A stretch of DNA of 64,000 nucleotides from Leptospira sp. B5-022. GTDB taxonomy: Bacteria > Spirochaetota > Leptospiria > Leptospirales > Leptospiraceae. The position numbers and the translations under genes are program-made. Below are positions 29,729-40,517 of the stretch, piece by piece (positions within the stretch are counted from its first letter, which is position 1; every line of letters starts with the position of its first letter). Under the pieces are notes generated by a model that was not told the origin of the DNA, searched no databases, and worked only from the letters and a program-made list of their open reading frames with translations. The stretch lies in contig NZ_ANIJ01000010.1 in NCBI RefSeq assembly GCF_000347035.1, forward strand, positions 1-64,000, given 5' to 3'.

Positions 29729-32071
29729 TTATAAAACTAAGATCCAATGGACCGTAGAGTAAAAGATCCCGCCGATTATCGCAGAAGATGCCGAGAATCG
29801 GAGTAAACCCGGAATGAATCCATCTGCAGTCTGGAATCGATCCCATAACCCGAGTCTCCTTTGCAATTTTCTTTCTTTACCGGGAGTCAGTTTAGGATAA
29901 TCTTTCACCGGTACGGATGCTTTCGGAGCGGGCTCCACTTTTGCTTTTTTGTCCAAAGTCCAATTCAGGATCTTAGCTTCCACATTAAGTAACTCTTCCA
30001 AGGAAGTATAACGTAATTGCGACAAAGAGTTATACGTGAGATCTATCCAAGAGTCCACGACTTTTAACCATTCGTTCATATTTTCCCGTGTTGGAGGTAC
30101 AAAGCCGAATTTCCCCAGTCCGGAGGCCCAAGAATCCACTCCCAAACGTTCTAAAAGTACAGAATCCAATTCTATTTTTTCCGCGTTTCTGAAAACGATC
30201 TCTAAAGCATTAAAAAGTTCGGTACCTGCTTTAACTAATCGATCCAATTCTCTGGAACTCACATCTCTATCCGCAGTCACAACTGCATACACGTTGTTCA
30301 ACAATCCTCGAGCATCGTCCACATCCGCTCTAGAATGATCCGCATAATGTAATACTTCCAATAGTCCGGATAAATATTCCGGCCAACCTTTTCCGATTTC
30401 CTTTGCTGCCTGAAAAAATGCCGAATGGCAAAGTTTATCGTGTTCAGAAACTTTTCCCAAAACCTGTTCGTATTCTTCCCGAATCGATTCGATTACCTTA
30501 GGCAGTTCTCTCTTTCTAATTTCGTTCCCTCGAAATCGAATGATCCCATCCGGCGGCACTAAAAATCCGTCTTTTAATGCGGAGAGTAACCCAAGTTCTC
30601 TTTCCATATTCCTTAACTTTTCCAAATCTTCGGATAAGCTAGGAGGATATAATTCTCCCAAAGTTTTGGAAAGGGACTCGATCTTGTGATCCAAAAAATT
30701 TTCCGGCTTCTCCGCATAAAGGGTAAAGGAACGTCCTAGATACGCTCCTCGGTATTTACTATTCAAATATTCTTGTTGGTATTCCTCATCCAGCTTTCCA
30801 AGCAACCCTTCGTCGGTGGATACTTCTTCCGGAAAATTTAGAAGAAGTTTTTTCATAAAATTTGCCTTCAATTCTTCCGGATTGTCGAAGATCACCCAGC
30901 TTTCCCTATCATCCAGTTTCGCAGGGATATATCTTCTTTTAGCGTTATTCTCCCGCTCATGATTATAAGGATGTGTTGCCCACATCTTGGGAGGTTGTGC
31001 AATGTCTGTTGTAAAAACCCGATGTTCGCTCGGATTTGTGTCCGGAAGAATAGCCACTCTGCAAAAACCCGGATCGTTCAAAATTCTACCCATATGATCT
31101 ATAGTACGTAAATGAACGTTGAAAATATTCGCAGCGGCCTTATACTCTTGCGCTTGTCTGTAAAAAAAGTTCTGAGCGCTATCCCAAGTAGAATCTGCTG
31201 CTTGCAATTTATGTAATGCATGGATCAAGGCATCGCTCCCGGTTACGGATACGGCAACCAAATCCGCCTGGAACTCCATTTCTCTGGAAAGTGCATGCTG
31301 AGCGATGAGTACCAAATTGAAAATAGATTCCAAAGAGGCTCTCAAAGACCAAATTGCCAAACGCAAAATCCAAAAGATCCAGGCTAGCCTAGGATCCGTA
31401 TAAGACCAACTTTTCAGGAAATCGTCTAAAGCATCCCGTCTTGCAATGATATGAGCGGCCATTTGCTGAGCGATATAAACCCAATTTCCTAACGCCATAC
31501 TTCTTTGAGCAAAATGTCCGAATTCGTGGGCCAGCACCGCTTTGAGTTCACTGATTGTAAGCACATTCACAAGCCCGAGACCGATCTCCAAATTTTTTTT
31601 GGATGGGAAGAAAAAATTCAAAATGGATAGATCATAGAATACGCAAGCATTGACCCTTGAGGAAAGAAACACTCTATGAGGCCTAGGCGCACCAGTTTCA
31701 TCCGCTAATCTATATAGGAATCGAAATAGTTTAGGTTCACTTTCTTCTTTTACTTCATATTCTTGGGAAATTTCTCCTTTCTTAACAAAGAACAATGCCT
31801 TAATCATAAAAAAAGAGATCATACCGGAAGCCAAGGCGGAAATAAAAGTAAATAGATTCGAATTTCGAGAATGAAAACCTTCCGAAACCAAATAAAAAGT
31901 GGCCCATGTAAACCAAGTAGCGATCGCAATATACACGATTGCGAATCCGACAAGACCGGCTACGGACAACCATAGATTTCTTTTCTGATTTTTAGTAGGG
32001 ATCGTCAGATCATTCGGAACATTAAGCGGGTTTTCGGGATATACAAAATCCATAAATTCTCTTCCTGCCAT
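29729..32071 (-). CDS. M48-family membrane metalloprotease
   Basis: A 780-residue zinc protease of the HtpX/Ste24 superfamily. The zinc motif HEFGH is at about residues 182-186 (VLAHEFGHFAQRS) and the third ligand region is in SREMEFQADLVAV. Two membrane segments lie near residues 36-62 and 72-95 and another near the C-terminus. A long middle and C-terminal region of about 500 residues, far larger than in HtpX, is uncharacterised. Likely role: membrane protein quality control, inferred from family. An alternative ATG lies six residues downstream. Confidence 0.85.
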   Translation of the reverse strand: MAGREFMDFVYPENPLNVPNDLTIPTKNQKRNLWLSVAGLVGFAIVYIAIATWFTWATFYLVSEGFHSRNSNLFTFISALASGMISFFMIKALFFVKKGEISQEYEVKEESEPKLFRFLYRLADETGAPRPHRVFLSSRVNACVFYDLSILNFFFPSKKNLEIGLGLVNVLTISELKAVLAHEFGHFAQRSMALGNWVYIAQQMAAHIIARRDALDDFLKSWSYTDPRLAWIFWILRLAIWSLRASLESIFNLVLIAQHALSREMEFQADLVAVSVTGSDALIHALHKLQAADSTWDSAQNFFYRQAQEYKAAANIFNVHLRTIDHMGRILNDPGFCRVAILPDTNPSEHRVFTTDIAQPPKMWATHPYNHERENNAKRRYIPAKLDDRESWVIFDNPEELKANFMKKLLLNFPEEVSTDEGLLGKLDEEYQQEYLNSKYRGAYLGRSFTLYAEKPENFLDHKIESLSKTLGELYPPSLSEDLEKLRNMERELGLLSALKDGFLVPPDGIIRFRGNEIRKRELPKVIESIREEYEQVLGKVSEHDKLCHSAFFQAAKEIGKGWPEYLSGLLEVLHYADHSRADVDDARGLLNNVYAVVTADRDVSSRELDRLVKAGTELFNALEIVFRNAEKIELDSVLLERLGVDSWASGLGKFGFVPPTRENMNEWLKVVDSWIDLTYNSLSQLRYTSLEELLNVEAKILNWTLDKKAKVEPAPKASVPVKDYPKLTPGKERKLQRRLGLWDRFQTADGFIPGLLRFSASSAIIGGIFYSTVHWILVL

Positions 32072-32154
32072 TCATGTGATAGTATAACAAATAAAGCTCG
32101 GATTAACAAATTCCCGACAAAAGAATCGATTTTTTTTAGGATCAAATATACTTT

Positions 32155-32838
32155 TTATTGAGAGTCTATCGGAATACGACTTAACTTCTCCAATTCTAAA
32201 ACCCTAGAGCAGAATTTTCCCGCCGATTTTACATTATGGGTCACCCAAAGAATGGTCACCCCCTCTTTCTTATTCAGCTCGGAGAGAGCTTGTAAAACCT
32301 GATGATTCAAGATAGGATCTAAGGCGGAAGTAGCCTCATCCAAACATAAAATTTTAGGCCGACAAAGTAACGCGCGAAGAAGTGAAAATCTTTGTAATTC
32401 TCCTCCCGAAAAAAAAGAAGGAAGACGATTTCGATCCTTAGCTTCCAAGCTTAAGAGCGGAAGCCATTTTTCCAACAAAGACTCGTATAGGTTTTCTTCT
32501 TTGAATAATTGTAAAGGTTCTCTTAAACTTTTTTCCAAGGTCCAAATGGGATTAAAACCCAAAACAGGATCTTGGAAGACCGGTTGTATCCATTTGGCAG
32601 GAACTTCTTGTTTGGATTTTCCGAAAATCCGAATGCGGCCTGTTTTTTTCCAAGAGGATGGGAGCGGAAGGTCTAATATAAGTCGTAAGAGTGTGGACTT
32701 TCCGGAACCGGAGCGGCCCAAAATTCCGAGAAATTCTCCTGCCTTAACTTGAAGGTTCACCCCCGACAAGTAGGTCCTTTCGGAAGAAGTGAGGGAAACT
32801 TCTTCCAGAACGATGATCGGTTCTTTTTTTTCGGACAC
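32155..32838 (-). CDS. ABC transporter ATP-binding protein
   Basis: A 227-residue ATPase with Walker A LGRSGSGKSTLLRL, signature FSGGELQRFSLLRAL, Walker B LCLDEATSALDP and switch WVTHNV. Its layout most resembles the ATPases of peptide/nickel importers (DppF/NikE type), but no permease or binding protein lies beside it, so the substrate is open. It starts at a GTG and is divergent from the HMG-CoA lyase gene by only about 50 bases. Confidence 0.82.
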   Translation of the reverse strand: MSEKKEPIIVLEEVSLTSSERTYLSGVNLQVKAGEFLGILGRSGSGKSTLLRLILDLPLPSSWKKTGRIRIFGKSKQEVPAKWIQPVFQDPVLGFNPIWTLEKSLREPLQLFKEENLYESLLEKWLPLLSLEAKDRNRLPSFFSGGELQRFSLLRALLCRPKILCLDEATSALDPILNHQVLQALSELNKKEGVTILWVTHNVKSAGKFCSRVLELEKLSRIPIDSQ

Positions 32839-32890
32839 GGATACCGGTTTAGTGCTTGCTTAGAATTCTGACAACCAATCCCTTAAAGAC

Positions 32891-33787
32891 ATGAGTTTGA
32901 AAATTACGGAAGTAGGACCAAGAGATGGACTCCAAAATGAAAAGTCGGAGGTCCCCACAAAAGATAAACTAGTTTATATTCAAAAACTGGTTGCAGCCGG
33001 CCTAAAACATATAGAGGCCACTTCTTTCGTAAAAAAAGAAAATATTCCGCAATTGGGAGACGCAAAAGAACTCTCCGCCTCTTTGGATCTGAAAGGAGAT
33101 GTTCACTTTAGCGCGCTCACTCCGAATCTTAAAGGTTACCAAGCTGCAACCTCTTCCGGATTTAAAGAAGTAGCGGTATTCACAGCCGCCTCGGAATCAT
33201 TCACTAAAAAAAATATCAATCGTAGCATCCAAGAGTCCATAGATGGATTTAAGGAAATTTTTGCGGAAGCAAAAAAAGACGGGGTATTAGTAAGAGGTTA
33301 TGTTTCTACAGTAATCGATTGTCCTTACGAAGGAAAAATCGATCCGAAAAAGGTTTTAGAAGTTTCTAAAATACTTTTGGACCAAGGAGCGTACGAGATC
33401 TCGCTGGGAGAAACAATCGGCACGGCAGTCCCCGCAGAAGTGGAAAATTTACTCAACATTCTTCTGAAAGAAATCCCTGCGAATAAATTGGCAGGACATT
33501 TTCATGATACCTATGGAATGGCGATCTCGAACGTCCAAAAATCCTATGAGTTAGGAATTCGATCCTTCGATTCTTCTTCCGGAGGACTCGGAGGTTGTCC
33601 GTATGCGAAAGGCGCATCCGGAAACTTGGCTACAGAGGATTTGGTTTACTTCTTCCATAAGTCGGGAATCCAAACCGGAATAGATCTCTCAAAATTATTA
33701 GAGGCTTCCGCATTTATGGAAGGGATCTTACAAAGAAAACTAGCTTCTCGTTCCTATATCGCATTAAGAGCAAAAGTGGCTTCTTAA
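32891..33787 (+). CDS. mvaB: Hydroxymethylglutaryl-CoA lyase
   Basis: Cleaves HMG-CoA to acetyl-CoA and acetoacetate in leucine catabolism or ketone metabolism. The DRE-TIM start ITEVGPRDGLQNEK contains the catalytic Arg-Asp, HFHDTYGMA the metal-binding His pair, and GGLGGCPYAKGASGN the active-site Cys. Length of 298 residues is standard. Neighbouring genes are unrelated. Confidence 0.92.
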   Translation: MSLKITEVGPRDGLQNEKSEVPTKDKLVYIQKLVAAGLKHIEATSFVKKENIPQLGDAKELSASLDLKGDVHFSALTPNLKGYQAATSSGFKEVAVFTAASESFTKKNINRSIQESIDGFKEIFAEAKKDGVLVRGYVSTVIDCPYEGKIDPKKVLEVSKILLDQGAYEISLGETIGTAVPAEVENLLNILLKEIPANKLAGHFHDTYGMAISNVQKSYELGIRSFDSSSGGLGGCPYAKGASGNLATEDLVYFFHKSGIQTGIDLSKLLEASAFMEGILQRKLASRSYIALRAKVAS

Positions 33788-33810
33788 AAAGAAGTCGCTC
33801 GGAACTAAAC

Positions 33811-34725
33811 ATGCCTCCTTCTACCCTGCCAAAAGAGAAAAACCTCAAAAAAAGTTTCGATCTTTTGTACAGGAATTATACCAAACCTGAATTCTTAGAC
33901 TCCGATCCGTTATTTTTATGCTATCTTTACGAATCACAGGAAGACAGGGAATTTGTCGGACTGTTATCCGCGTTATTCGCCTATGGGAATGTGACCGCGA
34001 TCCGGGGTTTTCTTTCCAGACTTTTGGAACCGATGGGTAAACGACCCAAAGAATATCTACTAAATCATGGAACCAAGATCTGGAAAAACAAATTAGGACC
34101 TTATCGTTTCCAAAAAGAGAAGGATATTCTTCTATTCTTACAAGCGATCCGATTGGCTTACTTGGAAATAGAAAGATCGGGGGAAAAATTTTTAGAATCC
34201 TGGTTTACTCCGATCCATCCTAAAGATACAGGTTTAGAAAAAAGGATCTCCGGTTTTCAATCCAGGCTTTCCGAAATTTTACATTCATTGGATCCGGGTT
34301 GGAAGTCCTACGGTTTGGGCTTTTTGATCGGGCTCGGAAATCCTAAATCGGCACATAAACGTTATTGTATGTTCTTACGATGGATGGTCCGTAAAGAAGA
34401 ACCGGACCTGGGTTTGTACAAGAACATACAGGCATTCGAATTATTATTTCCTTTAGATACTCATATCAATCGTCTTTCTAATATTTTGGGAATTACGGAA
34501 AGAAGGACTTCCGATCTCAAAAAATCCAGAGAGATCACCGATTATTTCCAAAAGTTTTATCCGGAAGATCCGTTGAGAATGGACTTTGCTCTTTGCAGGC
34601 TCGGGATCTTACGTAAATGTAAAAGTGTTTATATCGCCGAGCTATGTGAGTCTTGCGATTTGAAAAAAGTCTGTAAGATTTATGGGAAGAAAAAGAAGAG
34701 AGTTGGTACCGCCACGGAGAATTGA
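33811..34725 (+). CDS. TIGR02757/DUF2400-like protein
   Basis: Function unknown in the literature I recall. The C-terminal pattern PLRMDFALCRLGILRKC then CESCDLKKVC, with four cysteines, matches the TIGR02757 family, and LSALFAYGNVTAIRGFL fits its N-terminal half. The helical domain resembles helix-hairpin-helix DNA glycosylases, and the Cys cluster could bind a metal. Its last 19 bases lie within the tRNA-Glu gene on the opposite strand. Confidence 0.8.
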   Translation: MPPSTLPKEKNLKKSFDLLYRNYTKPEFLDSDPLFLCYLYESQEDREFVGLLSALFAYGNVTAIRGFLSRLLEPMGKRPKEYLLNHGTKIWKNKLGPYRFQKEKDILLFLQAIRLAYLEIERSGEKFLESWFTPIHPKDTGLEKRISGFQSRLSEILHSLDPGWKSYGLGFLIGLGNPKSAHKRYCMFLRWMVRKEEPDLGLYKNIQAFELLFPLDTHINRLSNILGITERRTSDLKKSREITDYFQKFYPEDPLRMDFALCRLGILRKCKSVYIAELCESCDLKKVCKIYGKKKKRVGTATEN

Positions 34726-34778
34726 ACTCCGGTTACCAGGATGAAAACCTGGTGTCCTAACCACTAGACGATGGCGGC
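34707..34778 (-). tRNA. tRNA-Glu (TTC)
   Basis: Cloverleaf on the minus strand: acceptor stem GCCGCCA with TGGCGGT, anticodon arm CCAGG-TTTTCAT-CCTGG with anticodon TTC, and T-arm with GTTCAAT. The first pair is G-T. The 3' end overlaps the stop codon region of the convergent TIGR02757-like gene. Confidence 0.93.
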
Positions 34779-34798
34779 GTTTAATTTAGCTCAAGCCT

Positions 34799-34871
34799 TG
34801 AGTCGTTTGGGATTCGAACCCAAGACCCTCTCATTAAAAGTGAGATGCTCTACCGACTGAGCTAACGACTC
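34799..34871 (-). tRNA. tRNA-Lys (TTT)
   Basis: Minus-strand cloverleaf with perfect acceptor stem GAGTCGT/ACGACTC, D-arm TTAGCTCAGTCGGTAGAGCA, anticodon loop CTTTTAA (anticodon TTT), and T-arm GGTTCGAATCCC. It is 20 bases upstream of tRNA-Glu in transcription order and is probably co-transcribed with it. Confidence 0.95.
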
Positions 34872-35028
34872 GAACGTAAGAACACGATATTTTTCGGCCC
34901 TCACTGGTCAAACGAATTTCCAATAGTTTTTTACCAGTTTGGAGAAGTTTCTAAACGAAAAAAATATAGTCGCTTCTCTCCTGAAGCCCGCTTGCGAAGG
35001 CGAACTAGATGAAAATTTTTGTCCAATT

Positions 35029-36315
<1,287 letters not shown>

Positions 36316-36359
36316 TCATTCCTGTTTCTTTTGTATATAATTTCAATTTTTGCATATAA

Positions 36360-37424
36360 TTACAGTCGGTCCAATCGATTGACATGTCTCTTATTTGGAT
36401 CTCCGCCAAAATTGCCTTTTACCGATTGGTCCAACACCGCTTCCAATGCATCTACATTGATCGCATATCCGCAGGCGTCTTTTTGGGTTCCGGAGAATAA
36501 TTCGTACAAATGGTCGTAAGCTCCTCCGGTTAGAACAGGTTCCGAACTTCCGGAAACATACCCTTGGAAAACGAATCCGGTATAATATTCCAAATCTGGA
36601 ATAAGAGTATAATCGGAACAGAATTCCACACCGGGCGTTTCGCCGAGTGAACCTATAATTTCCGCCGTTTCAGCGATAATCTTTTGGAAAGAATTAGAAA
36701 GTACTAAAGAAGCGAATTTTTTGCTTAGATCTTCCTTATGAGAAACAAATCCCAAACACAAAGATTCTAAAACCGGAAATATCCTGGAAGCGTTTCGGCT
36801 TTCCAGAAAACGACTGATCTCCGGAAGATTCTTTCTATATAATAAAAACGACAATTGCCTTTTTTCAGCTCTGGAAAGTTCCAAAGACTCCAGAACGGAA
36901 TGAAAAACCCCGACGTTACCGAGCACTACGGTTAATGGCGAACGCAGTTTAATTCCGGAGAATAATCCGGAAATCTCTTTCAAAATTCCTAAAATAGCCG
37001 GAGCACCGGAACCGCCTATATGTTCCGCGCCCACTTGTAGGATCTCCTTTCTAGAACCGCTTTTACGTCCATAGTCCCTGAAAATTTTTCCCTGATAAAA
37101 AATACGTTGGTTTTCTTTGCGGTGCGCAAAACCTGCCATACCTTTTACAGCTTGGACGGTTAGATCAGCGCTGGGAGAGATCTCATTTCCATCGGAATCC
37201 CTGAATCGATATAGAGCAGAGGAGTCTTCCGCCGACATGGTAAGCAAAAAAGAAGATGAATAATCAAAAGAAGGTAAAAATACCTCAGAGTACTTGAATT
37301 CTTGGAGCTTGGAACTCAGGGAATTTAGAAGTTCCCTTCTTTCCGAACTCTCGTTCGGTCCGAAAAAATGAAATCCGTCCGGGATCCATTTTTTCTCACT
37401 AAACTCTGGAGGATTATGTGTCAT
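36360..37424 (-). CDS. hisZ: ATP phosphoribosyltransferase regulatory subunit HisZ
   Basis: HisRS-like paralogue that activates short-form HisG in histidine synthesis. The sequence resembles the HisRS catalytic core: YSEVFLPSFDYSS, ISPSADLTVQAVKGMAG, RIFYQGKIFRDYGRKSGS and QVGAEHIGG. The frame is open another 86 residues upstream to 37682, but that part overlaps the divergent fusion gene and has no homology, so I use the ATG at 37424 (354 residues). hisG is not in the window. Confidence 0.8.
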   Translation of the reverse strand: MTHNPPEFSEKKWIPDGFHFFGPNESSERRELLNSLSSKLQEFKYSEVFLPSFDYSSSFLLTMSAEDSSALYRFRDSDGNEISPSADLTVQAVKGMAGFAHRKENQRIFYQGKIFRDYGRKSGSRKEILQVGAEHIGGSGAPAILGILKEISGLFSGIKLRSPLTVVLGNVGVFHSVLESLELSRAEKRQLSFLLYRKNLPEISRFLESRNASRIFPVLESLCLGFVSHKEDLSKKFASLVLSNSFQKIIAETAEIIGSLGETPGVEFCSDYTLIPDLEYYTGFVFQGYVSGSSEPVLTGGAYDHLYELFSGTQKDACGYAINVDALEAVLDQSVKGNFGGDPNKRHVNRLDRL

Positions 37425-37622
37425 CTGTTCTTTACGAAAAGCCCCAAAGAACAGTTCCTTTTGGCTAGGGTAGAATTCAAATCGTTTTTCCCAAAAAATA
37501 GAATGACAATAAGCCTTCCAAGGATAGAAAGTATTCTCCGGAAATCGTGTATCGAACCTTAAAGTTCGAGCTCTAAGCACCGAAACCAGATTAACCGCAA
37601 GACCTAAAGACAGAGACGTATC

Positions 37623-39635
37623 ATGGCAGAAAAAGAACAATCCGTCGGAAGATGGCAGAAGGAATTCTTCGAGAACATTCACCTATTCAAAAGATCAGGG
37701 ATGAGCGAAGAAGAGGCGAAAAAGATACTTCAGAAATTTCTTTATCTTTGTTCCGTTACTCCGATGCCTCCGGTCATGGATGTTTTTAAGGATCCGTCCT
37801 CTTTGGAAAGAATAGGTGTGTACACCCCGCCTGAAAAGAAAGCAAGAGAGTTCATGATCGAATTTCTTTCTCCCATCATGAAATTTTTTACGGTAGAAGG
37901 GATCGAAAACTTAAGCGCAGTAAAACCTTTGATCGGAAAATACCCGGTTACCTTGATTTCCAACCACCTCAGCCATTTGGACGCTCCTGCAATCTTCCAA
38001 CTATTATATCATGCTTCGCCGGAAGGTAGAGAAGTCGCGGAACAATTGGTGTTTATCGCGGGACGATTGGCTTACGAACCTGATTTTACTAGGCTCGGAC
38101 TCTATATGTTCGGAACTCTTTTGGTCTGCTCCAAAAGAGACATGGCGGATAACCCGAGTCTTTCCGATGTGATGACCAAAATTAATATGAGGGCCTTTAG
38201 ACATTCTCAAAAACTGCAACAGGAAGGAAAGATCGCTGCCATCTTCCCGGAAGGGACCCGATCCAGGGACGGAAGACTGATGCCTTTTGTGGACACTGTC
38301 TATCACTATGTTGCGAATAAGGTTATTCTTCCCATTTCTTTAGAGAAGACGGACAAGATCCTTCCTACCACAAGTTTACTCTTCAACCAAGTAGCGGGTA
38401 AACTTACCATCGGCAAACCGGTATTAGTCGGGGAATTATCCAAAAAGGAAATGGCCCATTTCCCCAAAGATATAGAACATCTTCCTTTCCCGGAACATGG
38501 AGACAAAAAACAATTCCTGATCGATAATTTAGCTCTGCTTGTAGGACAAAATCTGAACAAACACCAACATGGTATTTATAGGAACTTGTATAGTGCGGAT
38601 GCCAGGGACCAAAACAAACTGATCAAAGTCCCGAAAGAACCGAAAGAAAAAGTGGTAGTGATCGGAAACAGCAGTATGGGAATTGCGATAGCAACCGTAT
38701 TGGCGAATAAAGATATCAGCGTTCTAGTCTATCATCCGGACCAAGAATACACTTCTCAGTCCAATGCGGAAAGAAGGGATCTCAGAACGTATTCCCTTTA
38801 TAAACTTCCTCCGAACCTGACATTCACCTCCGATCCGGAAGAATTAAAAACCGCAACCTTGTTTATCCAAGGGACCAATCCTTGGGAATTGCATACGATC
38901 TATCCGGATCTGCAACCTTATCTTTCTAAGAACAAGGCTCCATTTTTCAATATTATCAAAGGATTTACGAGTGCAGGTTTAATCCTGGACGATCTACAAC
39001 ACGGTTTAGGTATAGAAGACGACAGGATCGGAGTGATTTCCGGGGCTTCTTATCCGGATCAGATCATGGAAAGAAAAATTTCAGGATTCGAGATCGCGGC
39101 AGTGAACGAAAGTCTGATCCCTCGTATTCAAAAATTATTAACTACAGGTTATATTTTTCCGAGACCTGCGATCATTCCTACGGACGTAAAGGGAGTCCAG
39201 CTTGGCGGGGCGCTCAAAACAATTTACGCTTTGGTAATGGGAATTGTAGAAGGTTATTTCCAACAGACTCTGGGTGGGAATGTGGACAATTCACTCTTCC
39301 ATCTTTCCAATCGTTTCTTTAACGAGATGGTAAAAGTGGGAGTGCAGATGGGAGGAAAACCGGAAACATTCCAAGGTCTATCCGGTTTGACCGACTTTAT
39401 GTTATCTTGTTTCGGAACGGATGCAAAAGACAGAAAGACCGGATACGATATAGCAAACGGTCATCCTTCCGAAAAGATGTCTAACGGATTCTATGGATTG
39501 AAGGTAATGCCGAACCTAATGAAAATCGATCCAAACGAGGTCCCTATCATGTATGCCGCTTACGAGGTGGTCATCAATAAAAAAGACGTTCGTAAGGTGG
39601 CGGAAGGAATGGAAGAAAGACTTTCGAGAGTTTAA
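37623..39635 (+). CDS. Acyltransferase fused to glycerol-3-phosphate dehydrogenase
   Basis: A 670-residue two-domain protein. Residues about 80-300 form a PlsC/PlsB-type acyltransferase: SNHLSHLD (H115, D120), and FPEGTRSRDG (208-217). From about residue 343 a GpsA-like NAD(P)-dependent dehydrogenase follows: nucleotide fold KVVVIGNSSMGIAIATVL, then VKGVQLGGALKTIYALV with the catalytic-type Lys (K532) and a C-terminal ETFQGLSGLTDFMLSCFGTDAKDR. The nucleotide loop is not a clean GxGxxG. If both halves are active it would reduce dihydroxyacetone phosphate to glycerol-3-phosphate and acylate it, the first steps of phospholipid synthesis. The two TetR and kinase genes nearby are on the opposite strand. 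Confidence 0.85.
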   Translation: MAEKEQSVGRWQKEFFENIHLFKRSGMSEEEAKKILQKFLYLCSVTPMPPVMDVFKDPSSLERIGVYTPPEKKAREFMIEFLSPIMKFFTVEGIENLSAVKPLIGKYPVTLISNHLSHLDAPAIFQLLYHASPEGREVAEQLVFIAGRLAYEPDFTRLGLYMFGTLLVCSKRDMADNPSLSDVMTKINMRAFRHSQKLQQEGKIAAIFPEGTRSRDGRLMPFVDTVYHYVANKVILPISLEKTDKILPTTSLLFNQVAGKLTIGKPVLVGELSKKEMAHFPKDIEHLPFPEHGDKKQFLIDNLALLVGQNLNKHQHGIYRNLYSADARDQNKLIKVPKEPKEKVVVIGNSSMGIAIATVLANKDISVLVYHPDQEYTSQSNAERRDLRTYSLYKLPPNLTFTSDPEELKTATLFIQGTNPWELHTIYPDLQPYLSKNKAPFFNIIKGFTSAGLILDDLQHGLGIEDDRIGVISGASYPDQIMERKISGFEIAAVNESLIPRIQKLLTTGYIFPRPAIIPTDVKGVQLGGALKTIYALVMGIVEGYFQQTLGGNVDNSLFHLSNRFFNEMVKVGVQMGGKPETFQGLSGLTDFMLSCFGTDAKDRKTGYDIANGHPSEKMSNGFYGLKVMPNLMKIDPNEVPIMYAAYEVVINKKDVRKVAEGMEERLSRV

Positions 39636-39655
39636 TCTCTCGTCAGTCTTGCATT

Positions 39656-40330
39656 TTATCGTCCGTTTACGAAAATTTGTAGTAGTCCTTCTGCAAGCGC
39701 TTCTATCTCGGAGGCTCTTTCTTTCAGAAGTCGGAACGTTTTTTGTAATGCGATTTCCATTTCTTCTTTGGGAACTCCGAATGTAGTCAGGCCCAATTGT
39801 ATGACCGTAGCCATCATTCTGAGTCTGTCAATTTTTCCGGAATACACCATTTCTTCCAAAAGGCTTTGAAATACTCCTCTGAAAGCCAAAGTACGGATCA
39901 AGTATTCTTGTTCGTCGAATTCAGGATTATATTTTTCGAATAAAGCTTTGCTTCTATGAGAACCGCGGTTCCCGATCATATCGGTAACACCTTGGGTCTT
40001 ATACGCCGCCAAGTAAGTTTCCGCGATGGTAATTTTTTTCTGGCAAAGATAAAATTGTAATCCGACTTCCATTGCAAAAACCAAAGGAGGATCCATTTCG
40101 CCGACCAGACGTTCTGCGGTCTCACCCGCTTCGTTGAATACTTCGCTTGCGATCGCGAGGAGTATCTCTTCCTTATTCTTGAAAAAATGATATAAGCTTC
40201 CCGTAGTGATCTCTGCTTCCTCGATGATCCTACGAATGGTTGCCTTTTCATATCCTTCGCTTACGAAAAGTTTTCGGGATACTTCTAAAATTTTCCCCCG
40301 AACTCGATTGGACTGTTCTATTCTCTTCAT
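39656..40330 (-). CDS. TetR/AcrR-family regulator
   Basis: Transcriptional regulator, 224 residues. The N-terminal helix-turn-helix is standard: FVSEGYEKATIRRIIEEAEITTGSLYHFFKNKEEIL. The C-terminal ligand domain is divergent. A 23-bp inverted repeat lies just upstream (40366-40388) and is a good autoregulatory operator candidate. It converges on the fusion gene and follows the FGGY kinase on the same strand with 187 bases between. Confidence 0.88.
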   Translation of the reverse strand: MKRIEQSNRVRGKILEVSRKLFVSEGYEKATIRRIIEEAEITTGSLYHFFKNKEEILLAIASEVFNEAGETAERLVGEMDPPLVFAMEVGLQFYLCQKKITIAETYLAAYKTQGVTDMIGNRGSHRSKALFEKYNPEFDEQEYLIRTLAFRGVFQSLLEEMVYSGKIDRLRMMATVIQLGLTTFGVPKEEMEIALQKTFRLLKERASEIEALAEGLLQIFVNGR

Positions 40331-40365
40331 TTGTTGACACCCTGCCTGAACCGAGTTCGCGAATA

Positions 40366-40388
40366 ATATTTTTGAATCTCAAAAATAT
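40366..40388. promoter_or_regulatory. Inverted repeat upstream of TetR gene
   Basis: ATATTTTTGA and TCAAAAATAT, perfect 10-base arms with a three-base spacer, centred about 47 bases upstream of the TetR start codon. The size and symmetry suit a TetR-family autoregulatory operator. It could also overlap the promoter. Confidence 0.6.
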
Positions 40389-40517
40389 CCATACACTATT
40401 GTTCATTTCACAAAGAATCCCTTATGGGATACACTCGGTCCTTTTTATTTATATTCCTTCTCTAAACGTACACTATCGATAAGCATCTAATTTTAGGCTT
40501 CAATATCCTCCCCCCTT

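Noticed and set aside
37425..37682. N-terminal extension of hisZ
   Set aside because: It overlaps the fusion gene's start, has no HisRS similarity and no support for its start.
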